Part shown: piece after piece, positions 33,989-42,495 of the stretch
Position numbering within the stretch: position 1 is the first letter of the stretch
Layout: each line of letters starts with the position of its first letter
Assembly: GCA_051747965.1 (NCBI GenBank)
Contig: JBNJGS010000001.1
Span: 41,422-105,421, forward strand
Reading direction: 5' to 3'
Length of the DNA stretch: 64,000 bases
DNA from: JAQIBY01 sp051747965
GTDB taxonomy: Bacteria > Bacteroidota > Bacteroidia > Bacteroidales > ML635J-15
Made by a program: the position numbers and the translations under genes
The notes under the pieces: model-generated
Seen by the model: only the letters and a program-made list of their open reading frames with translations
Told to the model about the DNA's origin: nothing
The model's database searches: none

Positions 33989-36349
33989 TTGAAATACATA
34001 AACAAACATAACAGGTTTTGGCTTAACATCGGCATTTTGTTTCTGCTGGTTGTCATGATTTCTTCATGCAAATCAACAAAGCTGGTACCGGAAGATGAAT
34101 ATTTGTTAAATCGGGTAGAAATAAGCAGTGACAATTCAAAACTTGATGAGGATGAGCTAAAGCCCAGTTTAAAACAACAGCCAAACCAAAAAACCCTTGG
34201 TTTGTTCCGCTTTCATCTGGCTGCCTACAATCTTTTCCATCCCAAAGACAGCAGCAAGGATTTCCCCAAATGGTTTACCAGAATAGGTGAAGTCATTGGA
34301 GAACCCCCAAGCATATACCAGCCATCATTGCATTATAAGAGCAAAAAAAATCTGCAAAACTATCTCGAACAACGGGGATATTATGAAGCCACGATTGAGG
34401 ACAGCTTGATTGTCAATGAAAACCATCCTCAAAAAGCCCGGCTTATATTTGACATAAAGACAGGTCCGGCATATCGGATCAACAATTTGACATATGATAT
34501 CAGTGATCCTTTTGTCAAAGATATAATCCTGTCCGACACAAGCAACAGTCTGGTAAAAGAAGGGATGATTTTTGATTCCGAAAAGCTACTGAAAGAGCGG
34601 GACAGGATTGTTCAGGTGATGAAAAATAAAGGGTATTATTATTTTTCTGATGAGAACATTCATTACTATGCTGACACCACAGAAAACAAGTATAAGGTAG
34701 ATATCCGGCTAACGATAAAAAAATCTTTTGATGCGGACCGTTATTTTCTGGAAGAAATATTTACACCCCAGGAAATCAAGAAAGTTTACTTCTACATCAA
34801 TTTTGACAGAGGCGCATATGCTGTTGACAAGAAAAAATACCTGAACAGTCTTGATACCGTACAATACCTGGGCTTCACATTCCTTGTTGACGGTGAGATG
34901 AAAATCAATAAGGATGTTATCCTGCAGGCCAATTATATCAAGCCAGGTCAAACATACAACCGGGAAAATGTTGTTTCCACGCAAAAGCATCTGTCTTCAC
35001 TGGGTCAGTTCAAGCTCATCAACATACAATTTCAGGAAAATACTGATCAGAGAAAGGATGTCTGGAATGCAGAAAACCCCTATCTGGATGCTCACATCTT
35101 TCTGAGTCCTTCCTTGCGGCAATCTTATTCAATAACCACAGAAGGGACAAACTCCAGTGGAAATTACGGATTGGCCGGTGTTGTAACCTACCAGAACAGA
35201 AATCTGCTAGGTGGTGCCGAACAATTCAGCACAAACCTCAGGGGATCTATGCAAACGCTGGTCGGTAGTGAAGGTCAGGACAGGTTTATGAATACATTTG
35301 AGTTTGGTGCAGATTTCAAGCTGGATGTTCCCAAGCTCATGATTCCCCTTCAGAGTGAGCGCTTTGTCAAGGAGCATGATCCAAGAACAAATTTTGTTTT
35401 GTCATTCAACCACCAGAACCGTCCGGATTACACGCGTACATTGGGAAATGCCAGTTTCGGGTACACCTGGTTCAGCAAAAATGATTTTTACCGGCACAGC
35501 ATCAATCCGATTGAATATTACACAGTAAAGATTTTTGACTTTGATGAAGGATTCAGGCAGCAAATCGACTCCCTATATATCAGATACAGTTTTCAGGATC
35601 AGCTTATCACAGCCTTTAGTTATGACTTATTGTACAACAACCAGAACTATCGAAAAAATACTGACTACTGGTACATCTGGATGAATCTGGAGACATCGGG
35701 GAACTTGTTCCGCAGTTTGGGTCAATCCCTGGAATTACCACAAAACGAAGCCGATGCTTACAGTATTTTCAATCTTGAATTTGCCCAATATGTAAAAGCG
35801 GATTTTGATATTCGTTATAATCATATTATAGACAGGTCAAGAAGTCTGGTATCCCGGGTATATCTTGGTGCAGGACTGCCTTATGGCAACTCAACCCAGG
35901 GATTGCCCTTTGTGAAGAAGTACTATATTGGCGGAGCCAATTCCATACGCGCGTGGCAGGTACGTACACTCGGACCAGGCTCCTACGACGAGGGTTCTCT
36001 GTATAATCAGATTGCAGACATGAAACTACTTTTCAATCTGGAATACCGCTTTGATATCATTTCTTTCCTTGAAGGAGCCATATTCATGGATGCAGGAAAT
36101 ATATGGGCCATAGATCCTTCCGATGACAGGGAGGGTGCATTATTCAAAACCGACAGATTTTACAAAGAAATAGCACTGGGCACAGGCATTGGTTTCCGAA
36201 TGGATTTTTCTTTCTTTATCTTAAGATTTGATTTCGGGATGCCACTTTACGATCCGGGATATCCTGAAGACGACCGCTGGCTTGCTGAATTTGATGAGCT
36301 TGAGTTCAGCGACTTTACATTGAATTTTGGTATCGGATATCCTTTTTGA
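33989..36349 (+). CDS. TamL-like lipoprotein of the BamA/TamA (Omp85) family
   Basis: The protein has 786 residues and inserts or assembles proteins at the outer membrane. The N-terminal signal ends in a lipobox (MISSC, Cys27), followed by KSTKLVPEDEYLLNRVEI, the typical opening of Bacteroidota TamL. POTRA-like segments follow (YYEATIEDSLIV and TGPAYRINNLTYDI), then a C-terminal Omp85 barrel (GGANSIRAWQVRTLGPG and GIGFRMDFSFFILRFDFGMPLYDPG). The start is a TTG at 33989. The first ATG would remove most of the signal sequence, so the TTG is preferred. TamB is not next to it in this window. Confidence 0.9.
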   Translation: MKYINKHNRFWLNIGILFLLVVMISSCKSTKLVPEDEYLLNRVEISSDNSKLDEDELKPSLKQQPNQKTLGLFRFHLAAYNLFHPKDSSKDFPKWFTRIGEVIGEPPSIYQPSLHYKSKKNLQNYLEQRGYYEATIEDSLIVNENHPQKARLIFDIKTGPAYRINNLTYDISDPFVKDIILSDTSNSLVKEGMIFDSEKLLKERDRIVQVMKNKGYYYFSDENIHYYADTTENKYKVDIRLTIKKSFDADRYFLEEIFTPQEIKKVYFYINFDRGAYAVDKKKYLNSLDTVQYLGFTFLVDGEMKINKDVILQANYIKPGQTYNRENVVSTQKHLSSLGQFKLINIQFQENTDQRKDVWNAENPYLDAHIFLSPSLRQSYSITTEGTNSSGNYGLAGVVTYQNRNLLGGAEQFSTNLRGSMQTLVGSEGQDRFMNTFEFGADFKLDVPKLMIPLQSERFVKEHDPRTNFVLSFNHQNRPDYTRTLGNASFGYTWFSKNDFYRHSINPIEYYTVKIFDFDEGFRQQIDSLYIRYSFQDQLITAFSYDLLYNNQNYRKNTDYWYIWMNLETSGNLFRSLGQSLELPQNEADAYSIFNLEFAQYVKADFDIRYNHIIDRSRSLVSRVYLGAGLPYGNSTQGLPFVKKYYIGGANSIRAWQVRTLGPGSYDEGSLYNQIADMKLLFNLEYRFDIISFLEGAIFMDAGNIWAIDPSDDREGALFKTDRFYKEIALGTGIGFRMDFSFFILRFDFGMPLYDPGYPEDDRWLAEFDELEFSDFTLNFGIGYPF

Positions 36350-36483
36350 TTTCTTTGTACCATTCCTTCTCACATCATTCATTCTTTCCTGTTTGAATCA
36401 CAATTATTGAGATTTTTAAAACAGTAGACCATCCAAATGCGTATTAGTAAGAAATAATGATAATATAAAACGGAGGAAAAACT

Positions 36484-36879
36484 ATGTATGATTTTAAATG
36501 TCCACATTGCAATTCATTCTTGAATGTAGATGAGCAACTTATTTTGTCGGCTGAGAAGGCCAAAGGCGATAAAGGACTGGTACTGCTTAACACAGAACCG
36601 GGGAGTTATGATGCAAAATATCATCCCGATTTCAGTCCGAAAGAAGGTGAGAAATTTTCCTTCAAATGTCCGGTATGTCATGCTGATCTTACATCAGACA
36701 AATCTGAAAATCTGGCAAAAGTTGTCATGGTAGATGAAAAAGGAAAGGAATATGACATTCATTTTTCCAAAATCAAGGGTGAAAAAAGTACCTACAAAAT
36801 TATTGGAGAAACAGTTGAAACCTATGGTACAGACAAGCAAAAGTACATCAACTTCTTCAATTTAAGCCAGTTAACCTGA
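36484..36879 (+). CDS. Small double zinc-ribbon protein of unknown function
   Basis: This protein of 131 residues is not one I recognise beyond its metal sites. CPHC lies at residues 6-9 and CPVC near 63-66, so the two Cys pairs could form one zinc site across a loop or two half-sites with partners. The loop between them (SAEKAKGDKGLVLLNTEPGSYDAKYHPDF) is unusually long for a ribbon. The C-terminal half is charged and may be beta-rich. It has its own gap upstream (135 bases) with a purine-rich GGAGG just before the ATG, unusual for this phylum and possibly a Shine-Dalgarno site. A strong terminator follows, so it is probably monocistronic and well expressed. Confidence 0.8.
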   Translation: MYDFKCPHCNSFLNVDEQLILSAEKAKGDKGLVLLNTEPGSYDAKYHPDFSPKEGEKFSFKCPVCHADLTSDKSENLAKVVMVDEKGKEYDIHFSKIKGEKSTYKIIGETVETYGTDKQKYINFFNLSQLT

Positions 36880-36886
36880 TTTAAGA

Positions 36887-36925
36887 TACAGCATCACATA
36901 TCAAAAAGCATGCTGTACTTTTTTC
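36887..36925 (+). terminator. Rho-independent terminator of the zinc-ribbon gene
   Basis: TACAGCAT (36887-36894) pairs with ATGCTGTA (36910-36917), and the stem is followed by C and a run of six T. It lies eight bases after the zinc-ribbon stop codon. Confidence 0.8.
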
Positions 36926-36938
36926 CGTCCGGTCCGGA

Positions 36939-38498
36939 TCAGGTCTGCTGTCTGCTTACAGCCTCAGCAGCATTGAGTCCATCCACGGCGGATGAAACAA
37001 TACCACCGGCATAGCCCGCCCCTTCTCCGGCAGGATATAAGCCTTTACAAGCTGTGTATCCGAAGCTATCTTTGTCTCTGGGAATACGCACAGGTGAGGA
37101 GGTGCGGCTCTCCATGCCGACAACCACTGCATCATTGGTGAGGAAGCCTTTCAGTGGCCGGTTGATTTTTTTAATACCATCGCGCAGGGCCTGAGAAAGA
37201 AATTCCGGCATCCAGAAATGCACGGGTGAAGAAACCATGCCAGGAGAATAGGATCCTTTGGGCAAATCAGCAGACAAATTTCCTCTGACAAAATCGCCGA
37301 GCCGCTGAGCCGGAGCGATCAGGCCTTCAGCACCATTAAGATATGCCTGAGCTTCTGTTTCTTTCTGAAACTGCAGCCCTGCCAGTACAGACTGCTGCCC
37401 TGTGGCTTTATAAACATCATCCGGTGTAACTCCGGCCACCAGGCCTGCATTGGCCCATGGCAGATTGCGGCGTGAACCTGACATTCCATTGACAACCAGG
37501 GCATTTTCTTCCGTGGATGCCGGGACAATGCTGCCTCCCGGGCACATACAAAAGCTAAAAACACCTCTGTCTCTGGTCTGCACAGCCACATTGTATTCGG
37601 CTGCAGGCAACTCCGGATGTTTGTATGCTTTACCGTAGCGAATTTTATTGATCAGCTCCTGGGGATGCTCAACACGTACACCCATGGCAAAAGACTTAGC
37701 CTCCAGCGGGAGTTTATTGTTGTCAAACCATTCGTAGATATCATGGGCAGAGTGCCCGGAAGCCAGTATGAGTGATGATGCTTTATACTGCTGTCCGTCT
37801 GCACAATTTGCAGCAGCAAAATTTCCGTTTTTGATTTCAAAGCCGGTAACCTGTGTATTGAAATGTATTTCACCTCCGGCATCCAGTATGGCTCGTCTGA
37901 TGTTTCCGATTATACCGGGAAGCTTGTCGGTACCGATGTGAGGACGGGCATCCACAAGAATATCATCCGGTGCGCCAAACTGATGGAGGACATGCATCAC
38001 ATACTCTTTATCTCCCCGTTTTTTGGAGCGGGTGTATAGTTTCCCGTCAGAATAGGTGCCGGCACCTCCTTCTCCAAACGCATAATTCGAATTTGGATTT
38101 ACTTTCTGATTGCGGTGAAGCGCAGCAATATCATGCTTTCTTTCTTCCACAGGTTTTCCGCGTTCGAGTATCACCGGTTTAAAGCCTTTCTCAATCAGTC
38201 TCATCGCTGCAAAGATACCTGCCGGCCCCATTCCGACAATCAACACTTCTTTTGACGTTTTAACATTTCGCGGCCTGAAGGATACATCATGGGTCGCCGG
38301 AATATCCTGATCCAGGCTATAATTCAATTTGATATTATATTTTACCTTGTCCCCTCTTGCATCAAGAGAACGCTTTATCACCCGTACAGATGTTATATCT
38401 TCAGGTTTTTTGTTTAGCTTTTTAGACAGGATTTTTTTGATTTCATCCGTCTTATTGTGTTGTCCGGGAAAACATGTAATCTGAATTTCTTTAATCAT
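36939..38498 (-). CDS. FAD-dependent dehydrogenase (COG2509 family)
   Basis: This flavoprotein of 519 residues has the dinucleotide-binding motif VLIVGMGPAGIFAAMRLIEKG and the FAD-binding continuation VILERGKPVEERKHD. It also has FGEGGAGTYSDGKLYTR and, at the C-terminus, GLYPAGEGAGYAGGIVSSAVDGL. The first 75 residues form a small alpha/beta domain (KKLNKKPEDITSVRVIKRSLDAR) characteristic of this conserved but uncharacterised family. Substrate and electron partner are unknown. It stands alone between convergent and co-directional neighbours and is not clearly in an operon. Confidence 0.9.
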   Translation of the reverse strand: MIKEIQITCFPGQHNKTDEIKKILSKKLNKKPEDITSVRVIKRSLDARGDKVKYNIKLNYSLDQDIPATHDVSFRPRNVKTSKEVLIVGMGPAGIFAAMRLIEKGFKPVILERGKPVEERKHDIAALHRNQKVNPNSNYAFGEGGAGTYSDGKLYTRSKKRGDKEYVMHVLHQFGAPDDILVDARPHIGTDKLPGIIGNIRRAILDAGGEIHFNTQVTGFEIKNGNFAAANCADGQQYKASSLILASGHSAHDIYEWFDNNKLPLEAKSFAMGVRVEHPQELINKIRYGKAYKHPELPAAEYNVAVQTRDRGVFSFCMCPGGSIVPASTEENALVVNGMSGSRRNLPWANAGLVAGVTPDDVYKATGQQSVLAGLQFQKETEAQAYLNGAEGLIAPAQRLGDFVRGNLSADLPKGSYSPGMVSSPVHFWMPEFLSQALRDGIKKINRPLKGFLTNDAVVVGMESRTSSPVRIPRDKDSFGYTACKGLYPAGEGAGYAGGIVSSAVDGLNAAEAVSRQQT

Positions 38499-38580
38499 AA
38501 ACTGATATTCTTTTTTAGGTAGCCGGGTAATTTGTGGAATAATTATCTGTGCAGGTGATTCTGATCATTGATTGGTGGGC

Positions 38581-39333
38581 TTAATCACTAAACCAACTGA
38601 GTCCATCAATTTTTCCTCCTTCGAAATGAAATGATATAATCAGCATTTTTGAATTCAGGCTCTCAAAATAATTGGTGTATTCTGTATTATCGTAATTCAC
38701 TGCGTTCAATGCACCAAAAGCACCTTTCACCTCGACTGCGAACATAAAATACTCAAGAAAAAAGTCCACACCCAGGCCGATTTCATAATATGCGTCCATT
38801 CTTCTTAACCTGATTTTGGGTTTATCAGCGGGATCAATTTTGCGCTGTGCGGCGAGGTCGTATCTCAGGCTGCCACCTCCTATCAGGAAAGGCCGAAAGT
38901 TGTTGTAACGTTCTGCCCGGTATTTCAGCAATACAGGAAAATCCAGGAAAGTTGACTCTAATCGCATGACGTGTTTTTTATACACCCCATTCTTTTTGAG
39001 TTTGTATTCCAGATCCCTCTGTCCGAAATTCAGTCCGGGATTAAATCGCAAATCCAGGTAATTTGCCAGCCTGAGGTTAGCAATCATATTGATATTGAAA
39101 CCCACATAGGACTTATTCTCAACAGCATAAACAGTATCAAAATTATAAAATTCAGCTGCAGGTTTCAGGGTAAAGTCCATCACATTCAGCCCCAGGCTAT
39201 AACCGAAATGTGCTGGTTGCATATCAAGCTTTGGCAGATTCCTTGGCCGTCGTTGCTGAGCCGTTGCAAGGGAAACAAAAAAGAGCAACAAGAATGCAGA
39301 TAAGCCAAGATATGTAAACCATTTTTTCAACAT
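38581..39333 (-). CDS. porT: PorT family outer membrane protein of T9SS
   Basis: This outer-membrane beta-barrel protein of 250 residues has a signal peptide ending at SLATAQ. The family signature HFGYSLGLNVMDF lies at residues 42-54, and the barrel ends with SKMLIISFHFEGG. The length matches PorT of Porphyromonas and SprT of Flavobacterium, which are needed for type IX secretion. It is separated from other T9SS genes, as is usual because the system is scattered in Bacteroidota genomes. The promoter region is the 276-base gap shared with the TonB receptor. It fits with the sorting-domain proteins found elsewhere in the window. Confidence 0.8.
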   Translation of the reverse strand: MLKKWFTYLGLSAFLLLFFVSLATAQQRRPRNLPKLDMQPAHFGYSLGLNVMDFTLKPAAEFYNFDTVYAVENKSYVGFNINMIANLRLANYLDLRFNPGLNFGQRDLEYKLKKNGVYKKHVMRLESTFLDFPVLLKYRAERYNNFRPFLIGGGSLRYDLAAQRKIDPADKPKIRLRRMDAYYEIGLGVDFFLEYFMFAVEVKGAFGALNAVNYDNTEYTNYFESLNSKMLIISFHFEGGKIDGLSWFSD

Positions 39334-39569
39334 GTGTTCTTATTAACAATCAAAAGCAAATATTAGTATGTACATGCTATATTATTTTGGGGCAAATATA
39401 AAGCTTTCCAAATGATTTTAAGCCATTGAGCAGAAATTATGGATCAAATGATAGTATGGTCATAGCGGATTCCTCACACGGGCTGCAGCAGCAATGGTTC
39501 AGAATATCAATCATCTGTAACACTTTCATGCTTGTCAGCAGTTTTAATTTCCGGCAACAAATAATTACA

Positions 39570-39577
39570 TACTTTTG
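39570..39577 (+). promoter_or_regulatory. -7 box of the TonB receptor gene
   Basis: TACTTTTG fits TAnnTTTG exactly and lies 32 bases before the receptor's ATG. TTT stands 19 bases upstream at the -33 position. I looked for a cobalamin riboswitch in the 276-base gap before the gene and saw no convincing B12-box element. Confidence 0.55.
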
Positions 39578-39609
39578 CCAACGATTAATAAAAACAAAAT
39601 TATCATCCT

Positions 39610-41712
39610 ATGACAGCACAATTTGCAAGAAGAAAAGAGACAATTCACTTCACACAGTGGAGCAGAAAGTCTTATGCTGTCTTTCAATCTCTGGGAAAGA
39701 TTGTTCACATCGGAGTTATTCTGGTATCCTACAGTTTGATTGCTCCTGAAGCGAAGGCACAGGAATCAGCTGAGAATACTCATCCCTCCGAAGAAACGGA
39801 CACCCTCCCTGAGGTTGAAATCACGACATCAGAACCGGGTGTCATGATGGGGCTCATCGACGTACCCACACTCAGCACGCAGCCTGAGCAAGCGGGTACA
39901 GAAGATGCAAGCGAACTGGCCCTGAAATTACCCGGAACTGATATCAGACAGCGGGGAATTAACGGAGTACAGGGCGACATCAGCATCCGCGGAAGCTCAC
40001 CCGAACAAGTACAGGTTTTACTGAACGGAGTTTTGTTAAACGACTCTCAGACCGGGCATCACAATCTCAACCTGCCGGTATCCGCCATCAGCATCCACAA
40101 TTTGCAGCGGTATTCACCGGCAACTGGCCAGCAGGCGGGCAGTGATGCTTTCAGCGGAAGCCTGAATTTTATGAATAGTCTGACACAAAAGGAAGGCATC
40201 AGGTTATGGCTCACCGGTGGTCAGCATAAGTATATTGACATCAGTGCTGCCGGAGATTTTCACACGGGCAGGGTCATCCATCATTTGGCTGTCAGCCACA
40301 AATCTTCTGAGGGGCATTCTGACAACACGGATTTCTCACGCCAAAACGTTTATTATCACAGTAGAGCAAGCATTACAAACAAGCTTTCTGCTGATATACA
40401 GGCCGGATACCTCAACAAGTCTTTTGGTGCCGAGGGATTTTACAGTGATGCCTATCCCACACAATTTGAGGCAATCCAAACCAGCCTGATAAGCGGTCGG
40501 ATTCAGAAATCCGGAAAGGTCAGGTTGTCAGCAACAGCCTGGTACAGACAGAATAATGATCGTTTTGAACTTTTCAGGGAGAGTCTGTATGCAGAGGACG
40601 AGGGGTACTATATCTACGGAGATGATACAGCCAGATATATTCCCGGGGTATATGAAAGCTGGAATTATTACAGCGGGCACAATTATCACCGCACACGCCT
40701 GGGAGGATATCGCTTTGATGTTTCTGCGAGCACCGGCATCGGTCAGTTCAAAGCCGGCATCAATCACCGTCATGAAGAAATTGTCAGCAATGTTTTGGGC
40801 AAACCTAATCCTGAGCCCATGCCTGTAACAGGAGAACCAGAAGCCATATATAGCAGGCAGGCTGTCAGGGACCAGATAAATGCAGCACTTACCTGGCAAA
40901 GCCCTGAGCTACTAGGATTCACTGCAAGTCTGAGTGGTCTCATGCACAGTACCGGCACATATGGCACTTATTATTATGGAGGAGCCAGGCTGCAATACAG
41001 ACCAACGGCCGGGATAAGTCTGTGGTCAGGCATCAACCAAAGCATGCGTTTGCCCACTTTCACAGACCTCTATTATAATGGTCCGAGCAATCAGGGCAAT
41101 CCGGAATTGTTGCCGGAAGAAGCTGTCAATTATGAACTGGGGATATATGCAAAGTCAGGCGATTGGAATCTCAGGAATCAGCTTTTTCATCAGGCAGGCA
41201 AAAACATGATAGACTGGGTCAGAAGACCGGAAGAGACACAATACACAACGATGAATTATACGCGGATGAACACAATCGGTAATGAACTGAGTCTGCAGTG
41301 GCGTCCTTCAGCTAATCAGGCAGTATCCAACTGGATTACTTCCTTTGATTTTCACTATACTTTTATGATCAGAGATAAAGAAGAGCAGGACAGTCTGATA
41401 TCGGCTTATGCTTTGGATTACCTCAGACATCAGGCAGGCCTGGGCGCAAATCACAAACTCGGGAAAAGCGACTTTTGCTTTTCCTGGCGGATAAGATTCA
41501 ATGACAGACAAGGCAGTTACACGCTTTCCGGTAAAGAGTACAGTTATGATATGTACATCCTGGCTGATGTAAAAATTGCATACCACAAAAAGTCATGGAC
41601 AGCATTTATCGCGGCTGACAACATTACTGATGAGCGGATGCGGGATTTTGGCAACATCAGGCTGGCAGGTCGCTGGATAAAGGCGGGCATCAGGCTGTTT
41701 ATTGAAAAATAA
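39610..41712 (+). CDS. TonB-dependent outer membrane receptor
   Basis: The receptor has 700 residues. The extended N-terminus (IHFTQWSRKSYAVFQSLGKIV) is typical of a Bacteroidota receptor group, and its signal peptide ends at APEAKAQ. TonB-box-like LPEVEITTSEP is followed by a plug domain (LALKLPGTDIRQRG, DISIRGSSPEQVQVLLNGV and GSDAFSGSLNF). The remaining 500 or so residues form the 22-strand barrel, ending in GIRLFIEK. Plug and length resemble BtuB-like receptors for cobalamin or siderophores, but the ligand cannot be assigned. There is no SusD partner and no TonB/ExbBD gene nearby. Confidence 0.92.
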   Translation: MTAQFARRKETIHFTQWSRKSYAVFQSLGKIVHIGVILVSYSLIAPEAKAQESAENTHPSEETDTLPEVEITTSEPGVMMGLIDVPTLSTQPEQAGTEDASELALKLPGTDIRQRGINGVQGDISIRGSSPEQVQVLLNGVLLNDSQTGHHNLNLPVSAISIHNLQRYSPATGQQAGSDAFSGSLNFMNSLTQKEGIRLWLTGGQHKYIDISAAGDFHTGRVIHHLAVSHKSSEGHSDNTDFSRQNVYYHSRASITNKLSADIQAGYLNKSFGAEGFYSDAYPTQFEAIQTSLISGRIQKSGKVRLSATAWYRQNNDRFELFRESLYAEDEGYYIYGDDTARYIPGVYESWNYYSGHNYHRTRLGGYRFDVSASTGIGQFKAGINHRHEEIVSNVLGKPNPEPMPVTGEPEAIYSRQAVRDQINAALTWQSPELLGFTASLSGLMHSTGTYGTYYYGGARLQYRPTAGISLWSGINQSMRLPTFTDLYYNGPSNQGNPELLPEEAVNYELGIYAKSGDWNLRNQLFHQAGKNMIDWVRRPEETQYTTMNYTRMNTIGNELSLQWRPSANQAVSNWITSFDFHYTFMIRDKEEQDSLISAYALDYLRHQAGLGANHKLGKSDFCFSWRIRFNDRQGSYTLSGKEYSYDMYILADVKIAYHKKSWTAFIAADNITDERMRDFGNIRLAGRWIKAGIRLFIEK

Positions 41713-41740
41713 AACTTATCAAAAATATTTCAACAAATTT

Positions 41741-41771
41741 TTTGCCAATTAAAATTCTTTTTATACTTTTG
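41741..41771 (+). promoter_or_regulatory. Consensus promoter of rplU-rpmA
   Basis: TTTG at 41741-41744, 19 bases of spacer and TACTTTTG at 41764-41771 give a full match to the Bacteroidota housekeeping promoter (TTTG-N19-TAnnTTTG). The predicted start near 41778 leaves about 30 bases of leader. This is the clearest promoter in the window. Confidence 0.8.
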
Positions 41772-41809
41772 CAATCCAATCTGTTGAAGCACTTTATAAA
41801 ATAAAAACA

Positions 41810-42121
41810 ATGTACGCAATAGTAGAGATCGCAGGACAACAATTTAAAGTTGAAAACAAAACAAAATTATTTGTACACCGTCTGGAAACAGAGGAAGGCA
41901 AAGACATTGAATTTGACAAAGTTCTTTTGGTAGCAAACGATGGCAAATATAAAGTTGGCAAACCACACGTTAAGGATGCCCTTGTAAAAGCAAAAGTTGT
42001 ATCACACCAGAAAGGTGAGAAAGTTCTTGTTTTCAAGAAGAAAAGAAGAAAAGGATACCAGACATTGAATGGACATCGTCAGCAATTCACAGAATTGCAA
42101 ATTGAAGATATTGTTGCATAA
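41810..42121 (+). CDS. rplU: 50S ribosomal protein L21
   Basis: This ribosomal protein of 103 residues binds 23S rRNA near L20. It is recognised from MYAIVEIAGQQFKVE at the start, the central DKVLLVANDGKYKVGKPHV, and the basic end VFKKKRRKGYQTLNGHRQQFTELQIEDI. Length is exactly that of the family. It is the first gene of the conserved rplU-rpmA operon under a consensus promoter, with 17 bases to L27. Confidence 0.98.
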   Translation: MYAIVEIAGQQFKVENKTKLFVHRLETEEGKDIEFDKVLLVANDGKYKVGKPHVKDALVKAKVVSHQKGEKVLVFKKKRRKGYQTLNGHRQQFTELQIEDIVA

Positions 42122-42138
42122 AGTAAAAATATTGTCAT

Positions 42139-42408
42139 ATGGCACATAAAAAAGGAGTTGGTAGTTCAAGAAACGGTCGTGAATCGGAAAGCAAACGATT
42201 GGGTGTAAAACTGTTTGGTGGTGAAATGGCCATTGCAGGAAACATTATCGTTCGTCAAAGAGGCACAAAGCACTACCCTGGCAAAAATGTCAAAAAAGGA
42301 AAAGATGATACATTGTATGCTATCAGTGATGGCATTGTAACATTTAACAAAAAGCGCAATAATCGTTCTTACGTTTCTATCGAACCAGTTGCGGGAGAAG
42401 AAAAATAA
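42139..42408 (+). CDS. rpmA: 50S ribosomal protein L27
   Basis: This ribosomal protein of 89 residues has an N-terminal tail that reaches the peptidyl-transferase centre. It is recognised by MAHKKGVGSSRNGRESESKRLGVK, IIVRQRGTKHYPGKNV and DDTLYAISDGIVTF. The mature-type start is encoded directly, without the cleaved leader found in Firmicutes. The operon ends after it at a strong terminator. Confidence 0.98.
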   Translation: MAHKKGVGSSRNGRESESKRLGVKLFGGEMAIAGNIIVRQRGTKHYPGKNVKKGKDDTLYAISDGIVTFNKKRNNRSYVSIEPVAGEEK

Positions 42409-42430
42409 GCATTAAAGCAAATAAACGATT

Positions 42431-42479
42431 AAAAATCTCCTGTTTTTTCTAATTTCGCGGAAAGAACAGGAGATTTTTA
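42431..42479 (+). terminator. Terminator between rpmA and serS, with a candidate promoter in its loop
   Basis: AAAAATCTCCTGTT (42431-42444) pairs perfectly with AACAGGAGATTTTT (42465-42478) around a 20-base loop. The loop carries TAATTTCG (42450-42457), a one-mismatch -7 box that could serve serS, whose ATG is at 42496. Confidence 0.85.
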
Positions 42480-42495
42480 TTTAACAGACAAAGGT

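Noticed and set aside
39334..39609. Cobalamin riboswitch before the TonB receptor
   Set aside because: The gap is long enough, but I could not find a convincing B12 box or the paired core.
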